The notes beneath the pieces were generated by a model, which had not been told where the DNA came from, ran no database searches, and saw nothing but the letters and a program-made list of their open reading frames with translations. Positions 52,972 to 63,991 of a stretch of DNA of 64,000 nt are shown piece after piece (the first letter of the stretch is position 1; each line of letters starts with the position of its first letter). The position numbers were made by a program, and so were the translations under genes. This stretch comes from Raphanus sativus (taxonomy: Eukaryota > Streptophyta > Magnoliopsida > Brassicales > Brassicaceae): assembly GCF_000801105.2 (NCBI RefSeq), contig NC_079512.1, positions 496,263 through 560,262 on the forward strand, read 5' to 3'.

Positions 52972-53129
52972 ATTAGATGATATCGCTATAGTTAATAAGA
53001 TCTAACAATCCCTAATTTTGTGGATAATCTTTCTATCAAATTCATCTCATATATTTTCAAGATACATCATTAATCATATCTAAGTTGTTTTTAGACAATT
53101 ATTTTTTCTCGGGAACAAGGTATTCACTA

Positions 53130-53545
53130 GTAGAAATCTACCGCATAGCCACGGAATTGCCACTGTAAAACCGTGGCTGTCTAAAAAAAGCCACGATATA
53201 GCCACGTAACAGCCACGAAAAGAAATAAGCCACGGTAAACGCGAAACAGGCCACGAATTGGCCACAGAAAATTTACAGTGGCTATAATAGCCACGAACTA
53301 GCAACGAAACTGTCGTGGCAAATATATAGCCACGATTTTGCCACTAAACTGATCGTGGCTAACTTTTGTTTTTTTATGCCGACATGAAAAAGTGAATAAA
53401 TGTACTAGCCACGAAGATTTTCATGGCTTTACCGTGGCAATGTTTAACTTTTTCAGTCCGAAACAGAAAAAGATTCGTGTGGCAGGGATATTTTTAAATG
53501 GCCATGACAAAACCGTGGCTTTAGCGTGGCTATTTCTAAAATATA
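53130..53545. repeat. Left subterminal GCCACG repeat array of CACTA element
   Basis: More than a dozen copies of AGCCACGNNA-type motifs in both orientations, with AT-rich spacers, up to about 60 bp before the transposase ATG. Confidence 0.85.
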
Positions 53546-53607
53546 TTCACCTTCCGTAAGACATTAACAACTTTTGTTCTTCAACCAAATTTTCTAAACA
53601 AAAAACT

Positions 53608-56600
53608 ATGTCTTTCTACTTTGATTCAAGAGAATGGATGGATCAAAGGATTGATCCTCAGAGTAATTCTGTTTCAGAAATGTTTCTTGGAGGGATTAAC
53701 GCATTTCTTCAATTTGCGTGTAATCAAGATGATTACAAGGAGCGGCAAACGTTATTGTGTCCGTGTGCTCGATGCAAAAATGTGAAGCAACGAGATGCAA
53801 AAGTTGTCTCAAGACATCTATTCTTATACGGTTTTAAGGGAAATTACTATGTTTGGACGAGTCATGGAGAGAAATTCTACACTGTTGGCGAGAGTTCTGG
53901 AGCGAATCATTCAACGGGCGAAGAAGAAATGTGGGAGAATCCTACTTGGAATGTTCATGAAGATCACTACCAGGGTAATCCAGAAGTACCAGCGGACATT
54001 GCGCCAACATACATACCAGAACCTATAGAAGAGACGGACGTAGCAGAGCCATATCGTGATAGTGTTTTTGAAGCATTTGAAGCAGCCAGTCAACCTCTCT
54101 ACGAAGGATGTGCAGACGGAATAACTCAGTTATCTCTTGCTTCGCGGATGATGAAAGTGAAGACAGACTATAATTTGGCGGAAGCTTGTGTAGATGAGAT
54201 ATCTGAAGTATTTAAAAAAATGCTTCCGCAGCCGAATAATGCTCCAGCAACATATTACGAGACAAAGAAACTGACACGAGGGCTTGGGTTACCCCTACAG
54301 AAGATTGATATCTGCGTGAAGAATTGTATGCTATTTTGGAAGGAAGATGCAAATTTGGTTAGTTGTAAGTTTTGTAACGAAGATCGCTACTACCCGAACA
54401 ATGGAAAAGGAAAAAACAAGCCAAAGCAGAGAATGTTTTACTTGCCTATTGCAGATCGTCTGAAACGTCTATACCAACTCGAGGCGACAGCTTCCAATAT
54501 GCGGTGGCATAAAGAACATGTGACTCCGGAAGGCGAAATACATCACCCATCTGATGCCATAGCGTGGAAACACTTTAATGAGGTATATCCTGGATTTGCT
54601 GCTGAAAGCCGGAATATTTATCTATGCTTATCAACAGATGGGTTTAATCCGATTGGTATGAATGGAGAAGCACATTCCCTTTGGCCCGTTATTGTAACTC
54701 CATACAATTTGCCTCCAAGAATGTGTATGAAAAGAGAATTTCTTTACCTTTCGGTGCTAGTTCCGGGGCCCAAACATCCAAGAAAAAGCTTAGATATTTA
54801 CCTTCAGCCGTTGATTGAAGAACTACATATGTTATGGAGGGATGGTGTGGAGGCATATGATATCTCAATGAAAGAAAGATTCAAAATGCGAGCAGTTTTG
54901 ATGTGGACGATAAGCGATTATCCAGCTTATGGGATGCTTTCAGGTTGGACGACTCATGGTCGGTTGTCCTGCCCATATTGTCAAGATGAGACTGGTGCAT
55001 TCTGGTTATCTAACGGAAGGAAACATAGTTGGTTTGATTGCCACAGAAGGTTTTTAGAGGCAGATCATCCTTACAGAAAAAACACTCAAGCATTTAGACG
55101 GGGAAAAACAGTTTTAGATCCTCCTCCTCCATGGTTGACCGGAGAAGAAATATTCCGTGAAAGGATAAACAATATAAAAGGTTTATCAAAATCAGTTGAT
55201 TGTGGAGGGAATGGACATGATAATCCATCAAAGACAATATCTTGATATGGAGTTAGTCACAATTGGGTGAAGAAGAGTATCTTCTGGGAGTTACCGTACT
55301 GGGAAAATCATCTTCTTCGGCATAGCCTTGATTTCATGCATATTGAGAAAAACTTCTTCGATAACCTGACGAACACAGTGTTAAATGCTCCTGGAAAGAC
55401 GAAAGACAACATCAAAAGCATATTGGATCTTCCAGGACTTTGCAAAAGGCGGGATTTAGAGATGAAAGAGGATGGAACGATGCCTGTGCCAATATTCAGG
55501 CTGTCAAATGCGGGAAAACGAGCATTTCTTCTGTGGTTGAAAAATGACATAAAATTTCCCGATGGATACTCCTCCAAATTTAGTCGATGTATTGACGAAA
55601 GCAATTTAAAGCTACATGGACTGAAAAGTCATGATTGTCATGTCATAATGGAACGACTATATCCATTTGCGTTCGCTGAACTCCTTCCGAAAAATGTTCA
55701 CACAGCGATTAGAGGTATTTATTTGTTTGTATCATTTTATAATTTACTATAATTTATGGTATAATTAATTTTGTTGTTTTGTTTACAGATATTGCTCTCT
55801 TTTTCCGAGATATCTCTTCGAAAATTTTGAAAGAGTTAGATGTTGGCCTTTTAAAGGCAAATATCGCTGTGAAGCTTTGTAACTTGGAAAAGATATTTCC
55901 TCCATCATTCTTCGATGTTATGCAACATCTTCTTGTGCACCTTCCAGATGAGGTAGCTTTAGGTGGTCCCGTCCATTTTAGGTGGATGTATGTATTTGAA
56001 AGATACATGTACCATTTGAAGAAGATGGTCAAAAACAAAGCACACATTGCAGGTTCGATAGTTGCACAATGGATAAACGAGGAGATTTCAAATGCTTCCT
56101 CTACTTTTTTTGGGCATCCTGAAATCATGAGCATTCCAGAAGGTCCAAGTGATATCCGTTTCTCATACAATTATCCGGATGTACCACCCTTGTTTTACCA
56201 TGAAGGGAGAATCAGTGGTCAATGCTCAACTGGTTGGTTGAATGATGAAGATAACACCGTTCTTCAGACATTTATGATGCTCAACTCTGAAACATTTGCT
56301 CCATATGAAAGGTAGTAAAATATTATGAAAATTTAAATATAAATACATATTTCTAGTTACATAATTAAGATTTAAATGCGTGCAGGATGTTTGAAGAATA
56401 TATGACTCTAAGTGTTCCTGATATTACTCCGGCTGCAATGCAAAAAGCGAAAGACACCAAATTTGCTGAGTGGTGCAAAGACTATGTGAGTTATTGTTTT
56501 GTACTATTAATTTTCGCAATTCATTTAATTAAATTTGTAATTTATAACGATATTATTGTATTGCAGATTAATGATGCAACTCAGTTTTACACATTTCCTC

Positions 56601-57335
56601 TGTGGATGTTGGATTTTGTACAAGGTCCTAGGCGTAGTTATAGGTCTTGGCCAATATACCACACACGTGGATACACTTTCCACACTCATAACCACGGTCA
56701 AAATAAAAAACTCAACATTATGGTGTGTGTGTACCTGGAACCAATGAGACAGACTACTATGGCCTCATTCAAGAGATCATGATGGTGGAGTATCATGGTG
56801 ATGTTGGCTTGAAAGTCATGGTTTTTAAATGTTCGTGGTTTGACACGACGGAAAATCGCGGTATGAGAATACATCCATTTGGTCTTGTTGATGTCTCACC
56901 ACGGAGACAATATGCAAAATATGATCCTTTTGTATTACCAGGTAAGTGAAAAAATATATATTTATTTGCTTGAGATTTGATTATTGATGTAAAACCATGA
57001 TTTAAAACTATGATTTTAATGTACCACGAACAGGTAACTGTGATCAAGCATGTTTTATTCCTTATCAACGGGTACGTCGACAATCAGTCGATGACTGGTG
57101 GGCATGTGCAAAGATTTTTCCTCGAGGAATACGAGAAACATCAGAAATTGCTTTAACGGCATGGCAAGATGATAGACGTGATCAAGTTGCTGAAAGTTCA
57201 TTGTTACGGGTTGAAACACATGTTGTTGATGATGTGTCCGATTATGATATTGCTCCGGTGAATCCTCCGAACGATGAATATGTATCAGATGGTGATGTAG
57301 AAGCACACCATGATTCAGATGATGATTCGGAATAG
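53608..57335 (+). pseudogene. TNP2-like CACTA transposase with nonsense codon and frameshift
   Basis: Five exons (53608-55714, 55789-56311, 56386-56485, 56567-56941, 57034-57335), about 1,135 codons. Domains: transposase-associated N-terminal domain (residues about 5-90, with CPCARCKN), Transposase_21 core (about 150-600: CMLFWKEDANLVSCKFC, YLCLSTDGFNPIGM, GWTTHGRLSCPYC, FMHIEKNFFDN), DUF4218 (LKSHDCHVIMERLYPFAF..., HLPDEVALGGPVHFRWMY) and DUF4216 (VFKCSWFD, FGLVDV, KYDPFVLP). The frame is broken at TGA 55243-55245, where the family has a residue consistent with CGA (Arg), and again at the A6 run 56705-56710 in exon 4. After that run the conserved YGVCVPGTNETDYYG continues in another frame. 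Splice sites are intact. The protein would have cut the element's ends. Confidence 0.92.
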
Positions 57336-57599
57336 AAAAATATATTCCAAGATTGTAAAATATGTGTTAAAAGGTTGAATGTGTTAAAAAAAATATATTG
57401 TATGATGAAAATAAGTTGTAAGGTTGTAAAATAAATGGCAAGTTTGTAAAATATATGGTTTTATAAAATATTGTAAGGTTATAAAATATATTGTGAGATT
57501 TTTGGAATATGTATGTAAGTTGTTGTGTGAGTAGAAGGTTGAAGAAAGAGGGTTTAGGGATTATAGTTTAGGGGTTAGATGTTTGCGTTTCCGTGTTTT

Positions 57600-57820
57600 G
57601 CAACTAGCCACGGTTTTTTGGTGGCTATGTAGTGGCTATGTTAAATTTGGAGAAAACCAATTGGTTTGCCTCCAATGTAATTGGTTTTGGCTCCATTGTT
57701 TTTTGGGTTTCGCGGTATGGCCTCCAATTTTACTCTGTCTTGGCTCCAATTATTTTTCTACTCGCGGTTATTGCTAAAATTTAACCACGGTTAGCCACGC
57801 TTTTGTCGTGGCTTTGTGAA
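57600..57820. repeat. Internal GCCACG/GTGGCT cluster before the second CACTA gene
   Basis: TAGCCACGG, GGTGGCTATGTAGTGGCTAT, AACCACGGTTAGCCACGC and GTCGTGGCT occur here, far from both termini, together with repeated TGGCTCCAATT/TGGCCTCCAATT motifs. The cluster lies in the probable promoter of the second gene. Confidence 0.6.
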
Positions 57821-58391
57821 GAGTTTATATCAGCTCTGCTCTTACTTCCAACACTTAGACAAAAAACCGTAACTCTCTCTCGAGTCGCGAAACCACGAAA
57901 GCTATCTGTCTTCTCCGATTTCAAGTGTCGCCGTCTCCGATTCCGAGCATCACCGGCTCCCGTCTCCTTCTCACATCTCTCATGGTTAACCCTTTCTCTC
58001 CTTAGCTAAATAGAAACCCTTCGATTCCTAATCGATTAGATGTTCTAGGGTTTCGATTTCTTATTTTTTTTGGTTTCTTCTACGGTTTCGATTTCTTTGC
58101 TTCTGTGTGTGTTTCGATTTAGGGTTTCGATTTGTTTTCAATCTAGGGTTTCGATTTTTTTTCAATATAGGGTTTCGATTTGGGGTTTGTTCTTTGTCTG
58201 ATAATTGTTCTTGTGAACTGATTAGCTGTTTGTCTCTTTTTGTTTTTAGATTTGTCTTTCTCTCTTAGTTTTTACTCGGACCTAAAAGTGTTTTAAATTC
58301 TCATGTTCTGCTCTCTGTCTCTTTTATTTCGCTTTGTCTCTGTTTATTCTTGCTTTTATACTAATGTTTCTTCTTCATTTGTTGCGAACAG

Positions 58392-60081
58392 ATGAACTCA
58401 CAAAGAGGACCTGGGACAACTGCTGCGCCTCCTCCTATGCCTCCTGGTGCTACTGGACTGGCATCGAACCATGCTGCTTCCTCTTCTCGTTCCAATAGCT
58501 ACCCTCAGATGACCCTCAATGCCATGCTCAATTCACCTGCTAGGCTAGCACAGCCTCATCTCCATCCAGATAAAATCAATGGAGCTCTATGGTAAGATTA
58601 CATTTGGTCTCCATCTCTTTCTTAGACTAAGATAGTTTCTGTTATTTGAATTATGGCTGTGATTGCTTAGGATAGTTTATGTTTAGGATTGTTACTTATG
58701 ATTGTTTATTTTTTTATGATTTTGTGAATGTATTGTTTCTGTTACTGATGTTTGTTATCGTTTTAGGTTTGGTATTGATCCATGTGTCAACTCTTTCATT
58801 CGGGCAACTTGGCAAGCATACTACATGGGGCCTTGGAAGAGTTGGAGGAAGGTTCCAGAAGAAAGGAAGGACTCATGGTGGCAAACTTTTGTGGTAAGTG
58901 ACTAGTATTCATTGTATATACCGCTTACATAATTTTAAATCTCATACTGTTTTGTTTTCTTTTGTAGCAAAATTTCTACTGGGAGTCTGAGTTCAATGAC
59001 TTGGTCTACGGTCTTTGGAAGAAAGAAACATGGACAACCATTGGTGAAAGGATAAGCAAGAAGAAGAGGCAACACAAGAAGCCGAAGTACATCAGTGAAG
59101 CTCACTGGACACTCCTGTTGGAGGATTGGGCGACCGATGCAGCTAAAAAGAAGAGCAAGAAGGCTGCAAAATCTCGCAAGTCTGATCCTGTGGGTAAAGG
59201 CTGCCACAAGCATAATGCAGGACCTAGGTCCTTTGCAAGAATTGAGTATAACATGGTATCTTCCATGTCTATACTTTTAAATACTGGTCTTTTTTTCTAA
59301 TCTGCTGTAATTATTTTTATTTTTTTTGCAGATGGTGGCTTCTGGTACTAATGAACGTCCATCATTCACTGACCTAGTCAGGGCGACACACACCCGACCA
59401 GATGGGACTTTTGTGGACTATCGTGCTGAAGAGCTGGTTACTCAAGCCGAGATGGAAGCCACACAGCTCTCTAACACTGAAGGATCACCAGGGAGTCCAA
59501 GTGCATCATCTACTCCTTCTCGCCTCAAGTTAAACAAAGCTTATCTAAAGGTATCTTTCATACACACAATATAGTAGAGAACCATGTTCTGATTTCAATT
59601 GTTTTATGTTCTGATTTCAATTGTTTTATGTTCTGATTTGTGTGTGGAATTAGATATGACTTTGAGCTGCTTGAGAATGTGGTTTACAATGTCTTATGCT
59701 ATGTTCTGTTAATTTACAGTCTTGACAGCCACCTCAGTTTATTAATTTTTTTTATGTTATGATCAACAGAATGCCAAGGGTAAGAGAGGGCATGTTTATG
59801 GACTCGGCAGTGCCCAATACAGGGAGCAAGCACCTTCTTCACGCGTCCCTAATGGTCTTGCCCGCAACCTGGAGATAGAGATGCGTGTGGGAAGTCTTGA
59901 GACAAGCCTCCAAAGTGTGAGGCAGGACGTGGCTGAGGTGAAGCAGGATGTGTCCGAGATGAAGCAGGACTTTGCATCAACAAGAGATGCAATCAATCAG
60001 CTCCTCCAAACGCTTCGTCCCCAACAAGCACCTACTGAACAGACTTCTGCTCAGCCTCAAGCCCCAACTACTCAGCCTTAA
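58392..60081 (+). CDS. CACTA second protein (Ptta/En/Spm transposase family, TNPA-like role)
   Basis: Five exons (58392-58591, 58767-58893, 58968-59255, 59332-59550, 59770-60081) keep frame and give 381 residues with no stop. A Pro/Ala/Ser-rich N-terminus is followed by the plant transposase Ptta/En/Spm domain at about residues 85-250 (WRKVPEERKDSWWQTFV ... SEAHWTLLLEDW ... RSFARIEYNMM ... THTRPDGTFVDYRAEEL). A C-terminal coiled coil follows (MRVGSLETSLQSVRQDVAEVKQDVSEMKQD in separate heptads) with a Gln/Pro tail. It probably binds the subterminal GCCACG repeats and aids excision. This is inferred from its position in the element and from the TNPA model. A 5' leader intron probably lies between about 57985 and 58391. 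Confidence 0.88.
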
Positions 60082-60132
60082 GTAGGTTCATGTCTTCTCT
60101 TTTGTAACAAGGTTCATCAAACTCTAGCTGAT

Positions 60133-60240
60133 CTTTTGGTAGAGTCTTCTTAGACTCTTTTAACTATGTCTTTTGGTAGAGTCTTCTTAGACTCTTAAAC
60201 TATGTCTTTTGTAGAGTCTTCTTAGACTCTTTAAAACTCT
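60133..60240 (+). repeat. Tandem repeat in 3' region of second CACTA gene
   Basis: Three copies of a roughly 38-bp unit built on GTAGAGTCTTCTTAGACTCT followed by TTTAACTATGTCTTTTG. Each unit also forms a small hairpin (AGAGTCT/AGACTCT). Confidence 0.8.
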
Positions 60241-60404
60241 TCTACCTTGTATAATTATCTATGTTTCTGTAATGTTGAACCTAATCTTTTATATATATGC
60301 AATTTCTGTTTTTATTATATGTGCAATGTTTTAAAATTTGAATGGAAATACAAATTGTTAAAATTGGGAAATTAAACTAATCAAATAACCATTTACAAAA
60401 ATGG

Positions 60405-60735
60405 GTGCATAATAGCCACAACAATTACAAATGGAGTTACAATGGCTCTAACGTGATAAAAACAAAACCGTGGCTTTCAAGAGCTACGAAAAAAGTAGTG
60501 GTAAAACCGTGGCTATAATAGCCACTAAGAATAGCTACGCTAAATATGTTTATATCGTGGCTAGAGTAGCCACGAAAAGAACCGTGGTAATTGCGTGGCT
60601 GCCAGCCACGATAAGCCACGTTTTTTTTCAGCCACGAGGCTATAGCCACGGTAATTTTCCCTTCCAAAAGCGTGGCTTTTTTATCAGTAGCCACGATTTA
60701 TCTCTCTATAGCCACGGAATTGTAGTGGCTATGCG
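60405..60735. repeat. Right subterminal GCCACG repeat array of CACTA element
   Basis: Dense CCGTGGCT / AGCCACGA motifs in both orientations run up to the right TIR. The array mirrors the left one. Confidence 0.85.
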
Positions 60736-60752
60736 GTAGATTTTTACTAGTG

Positions 60753-61061
60753 ATTTAATATACTGCCTGTGTCTGCGGTTTTTTTTTTCTCATTTAGTAG
60801 ATGTAAAAAGAAGAAGAATAAATTACCATTTGGCTCTAGATTTAAAGTTATATATTTTCTGTTTCAGTTTAATTGTCGTTGTAGAGAATTTTTTTTCTTC
60901 AAACTAATAGATGTGGTTTTCGAATTTTAATGCAAAATTTATTAATAATATTTTTAATTTATTTTTGTTGTTGAAATATGGGTAGATGTATATGTAATGG
61001 TATTTTATTTTAAATATATATAAACTAAATATATTTTTAATCTGCGTGAATAATTTTAAAA
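60753..61061. other. AT-rich spacer between CACTA element and Helitron
   Basis: About 310 bp with no gene or repeat feature that I can name. Confidence 0.4.
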
Positions 61062-62109
61062 TCTATAATATAACGAGGCACTTGAGGCTCTCCCTGCTTG
61101 CCACGTCATCGTTTTTCCGCGGTGGGCTTTTATGTTTTTAAATCTGGGCTTCGTAAGGCCCATATTTCTTCTTCAGACTTCTCGATGAAACAAAAGTAAC
61201 GAAGACTAGGGTTTAGCATATCTGTGGGTCCCACCCTCTTTTTTTTTCACCGCTGTCGTCGTCGTGATCCTTCGTTTCAGACGATTCCTCTTCTGGCGTT
61301 CATTTTTATTGCTCGATCTTATATTATATGATTTCAATCCAGATCTTTATTCGCATCTGTTCTCAATCGTTTTCAATCGTCATGGTTACTCCAATTAATA
61401 ATCGTACGCCTCTCCGTAATTACCATCGCTGATAATCTTCTCAGCCAGGTATATTATGAATTTCTACGTTCGATTTAACGTTCATGTCTTTGAAAGACCT
61501 TACAGAGAAACATATATGATTCTTCTGGCCTTTTCAGAGTTCTGAGAAGATTAAACATAATAAGTGGTTTTCTTTTTCTTTCCGTTATAACATGTTCGAA
61601 TATTGCTCAGGCCAGTATCTATCGTGAAGAGAAGAATGTTGTAGACTTGAATCACGCTTCCTAGATACTGCAGGTGAGGAAAAAAATATTACTATATGTT
61701 CTTCTGAAATTTTGTATTTGAAACTTCCATCGTTACAAATTTTGTTCTTTTTTTTTGTTCTTATATTTTCTGTAATAACTGAACTAAAGCCAACGATGAA
61801 TCATCTATTGTTGGAAGTGGTTTTCGGTGGTATTGTATAGTTAAGATTCTGTTGAATGTCTTCCTGTCCACCGAGATTCATACTCCAGATCTGATTTTAA
61901 CAAGGTTTAAGAATTAGAATTAGCATTTTGTTGACTTTATCATTGCATCTTCAAAATACATGTGTTTTCTTACCAGTATTGTATTTGTTTCTTTTTTTTC
62001 TTCCTCTAGATCATGCAGCTGGTAAGGTTGACAACATCTCAAGACACGTTACTATTTCTGCCCAGCAAACATTAAACTAACCGAATGTGTTTATAAACCT
62101 TTAACAAGA

Positions 62110-63525
62110 AAACTGTTGGCCCTGGAGCACCTTTTACGAAAGAGTCTCTTGATGAAGCTTAGATAAAATTAGAAGCCTTGGACAAGAAAGATAAGAAAGA
62201 AGAAGAACGCCTGGTTTGAAAAACAACCTTGAATCTTATGTTTATGCTACCAAAGAGAAGGTACAGATCACTATCTCGGCTACTTCATTGTTCTTTTATT
62301 GCTAAAATCTTTGCTTTCACTTTACCTATTATGATGTTTTTAGTTAGCATTCTTCTGAAGACTCAGATCTTTGGTTTTATTTTGGTCATTGTACAGCTAG
62401 AAACACCCGAATTTGAAAAGGTTTCCACCCAAGAAGAGCGCAAAACGTTTGTTGAGAAGCTTGATGAGGCATGTAACAATTTTCTTCCGAACTCTATGTA
62501 TACCAATAGGTTCCAACGATGAGTTCAAGCGTTCGACAGTGATTAGTGTCTTGTGTACTTTCAGGTGCAAGATTGTCTTTACATGGACGGAGAAGATGCT
62601 AATGCCACAGAGTTTCCGGGGTGACTTGACTCAGTAAAAGCCATTGGCAGTCCCATATCTTTGCAGTTTGTTTTCTGCCCCTATTTAGATCGAACCTGAG
62701 CTTCTTGAAAATGTTCTCACAAACCATTTTCCAAATCTATGTACAGGTCAGAGGAGCTTACAGAACGACCAGTAGCAGTTGACAACGCTCAAAAACACCT
62801 AACCAAAATGAAAGAGGTACATTTTACAGTTTTTCTCATGATAAACAGGAAACAATCTGGCTGAGTTTCAACCACATTGCAGATCATAAAAGAGTGGGAG
62901 ACGAACAAAACTTAGCTCCCGAGAGTAAAAATCGACGAGGTTGTTTACCTCATCCTTAAGTAAAAGAATACACACACACAGCTCTCTTTTGAAACATGTT
63001 GGCGAGCACTGCTGAAATTGCATTTATTTATCTGTTTCTTATTAAGGTGCCAAAGGAAGCGGAGAAGGTGAAAAGCTGGTTGGAGAAGAATGACGTTGAG
63101 CAGAAAAAGTGAGTGTTGATTCATTTTCTCTTTTGTTTCAACGTCTTTAAAATTTGAGAGATAGAGAGTTAACATATGACGAAACTTTGGTCACATGAGT
63201 GCTCTGTGGAGCAAACCAGTGTTAACTTCCGATGAAGTGTACGCCAAAATATTTACCTGCAAGATATATCACGATAAGAGGCCTGATAAATTCATAATAG
63301 AAGTCGCAAGAATGCATTTATATTTAATTTGCTGCTAATATGTGTATATATATAAAATGTAGCTTACTAAGCTTATTAGGATTCCAAAGCCAAAGCCAAA
63401 GATAGAGAAAACAACCAAGAATGACAACACATCGAAGGAGGCGGGGGAACAGTCAAAGTCTTTAGACTCTACCAATTCTTCTGAATCTACCGAAGAAGAA
63501 GAAGGGAGCCACGAGGAGCTTTAAC
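62110..63525 (+). pseudogene. HSP70-17-like (HSP110/GRP170, ER) C-terminal fragment
   Basis: Seven to eight exon-like pieces in order match the C-terminal third of the ER-resident HSP70-17 (At4g16660-like). They include KNNLESYVYATKEK (about 62215-62262), ETPEFEKVSTQEERKTFVEK (about 62400-62468), LYMDGEDANATEF (about 62575-62615), SEELTERPVAVDNAQKHLTK (about 62749-62810), IIKEWETNKT (62881), VPKEAEKVKSWLEKNDVEQK (about 63048-63107), LWSKPV (about 63206) and KPKPKIEKTTKNDN (about 63385). It ends GSHEEL at 63525, where the functional protein would have an HDEL-type signal. Stops interrupt the frame (for example TAG replacing a Trp codon near 62912), one donor reads GC instead of GT near 62469, and the ATPase half is absent. 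The introns remain, so the copy came from genomic DNA, not from mRNA. Confidence 0.8.
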
Positions 63526-63973
63526 ATATTATTTATAAATAATAACGGAATTTTTGTGTGCGTTTTAAGTGTCAATAGGAAAGGTTAGTAAAGCCAAGCT
63601 GGGATGAGAAGATATGATTCTATTCCTTTCTCATCTTCTTCACAATTTTTTCCATACAGAATATTAAATTATATTAGTTCCTTCTTATACAGAACATACC
63701 GCAAATCAGAAATTTTCCAAACACAATAAAATTACAGAAAATTGATAGACGAACATTATTTAAAACAAAACAACATTAAATAAAAAACACCAAAAGTAAT
63801 ACTATGCTACAACAAGGAAAATCATTAACAACACAAAAACAATAAAAATAAATAAACTCTCTTCGTCTCCCAAACTCTGAATTATTACAATACAAAACTT
63901 GGAAAATCATACACCACAGCAAAGAACGACATCACCTGCACGTATGTATATCGAACAAGACTCAAGTTTCCGA

Positions 63974-63991
63974 CCCCGCGCTTGCGCGGGG
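63974..63991 (+). repeat. GC-rich hairpin, probable Helitron 3' terminal hairpin
   Basis: CCCCGCGC-TT-GCGCGGGG, 9 bp before the window end, in otherwise AT-rich DNA. The equivalent hairpins of the two complete Helitrons here lie 8 bp before CTAG. Confidence 0.65.

Larger units (their letters stand above)
53125..60752 (+). mobile_element. Complete CACTA (En/Spm) transposon
   Basis: 7,628 bp. The left TIR CACTAGTAGAAATCTACCGC (continuing ATAGCCAC) and the inverse of the right TIR CACTAGTAAAAATCTACCGC (continuing ATAGCCAC) differ at 1 of 28 positions. It is flanked by perfect ATT 3-bp duplications (53122-53124, 60753-60755). Subterminal arrays of GCCACG / CGTGGC motifs in both orientations fill 53140-53540 and 60410-60735, as expected for TNPA-type binding sites. 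It contains a TNP2-like transposase gene and a Ptta/En/Spm-type second gene, both on the plus strand. Transposase damage implies it is no longer autonomous. Confidence 0.95.

Noticed and set aside
53140..53545. GCCACG array as an independent minisatellite
   Set aside because: It is paired with a matching array at the other end and bounded by CACTA termini, so it is the subterminal region of the transposon.
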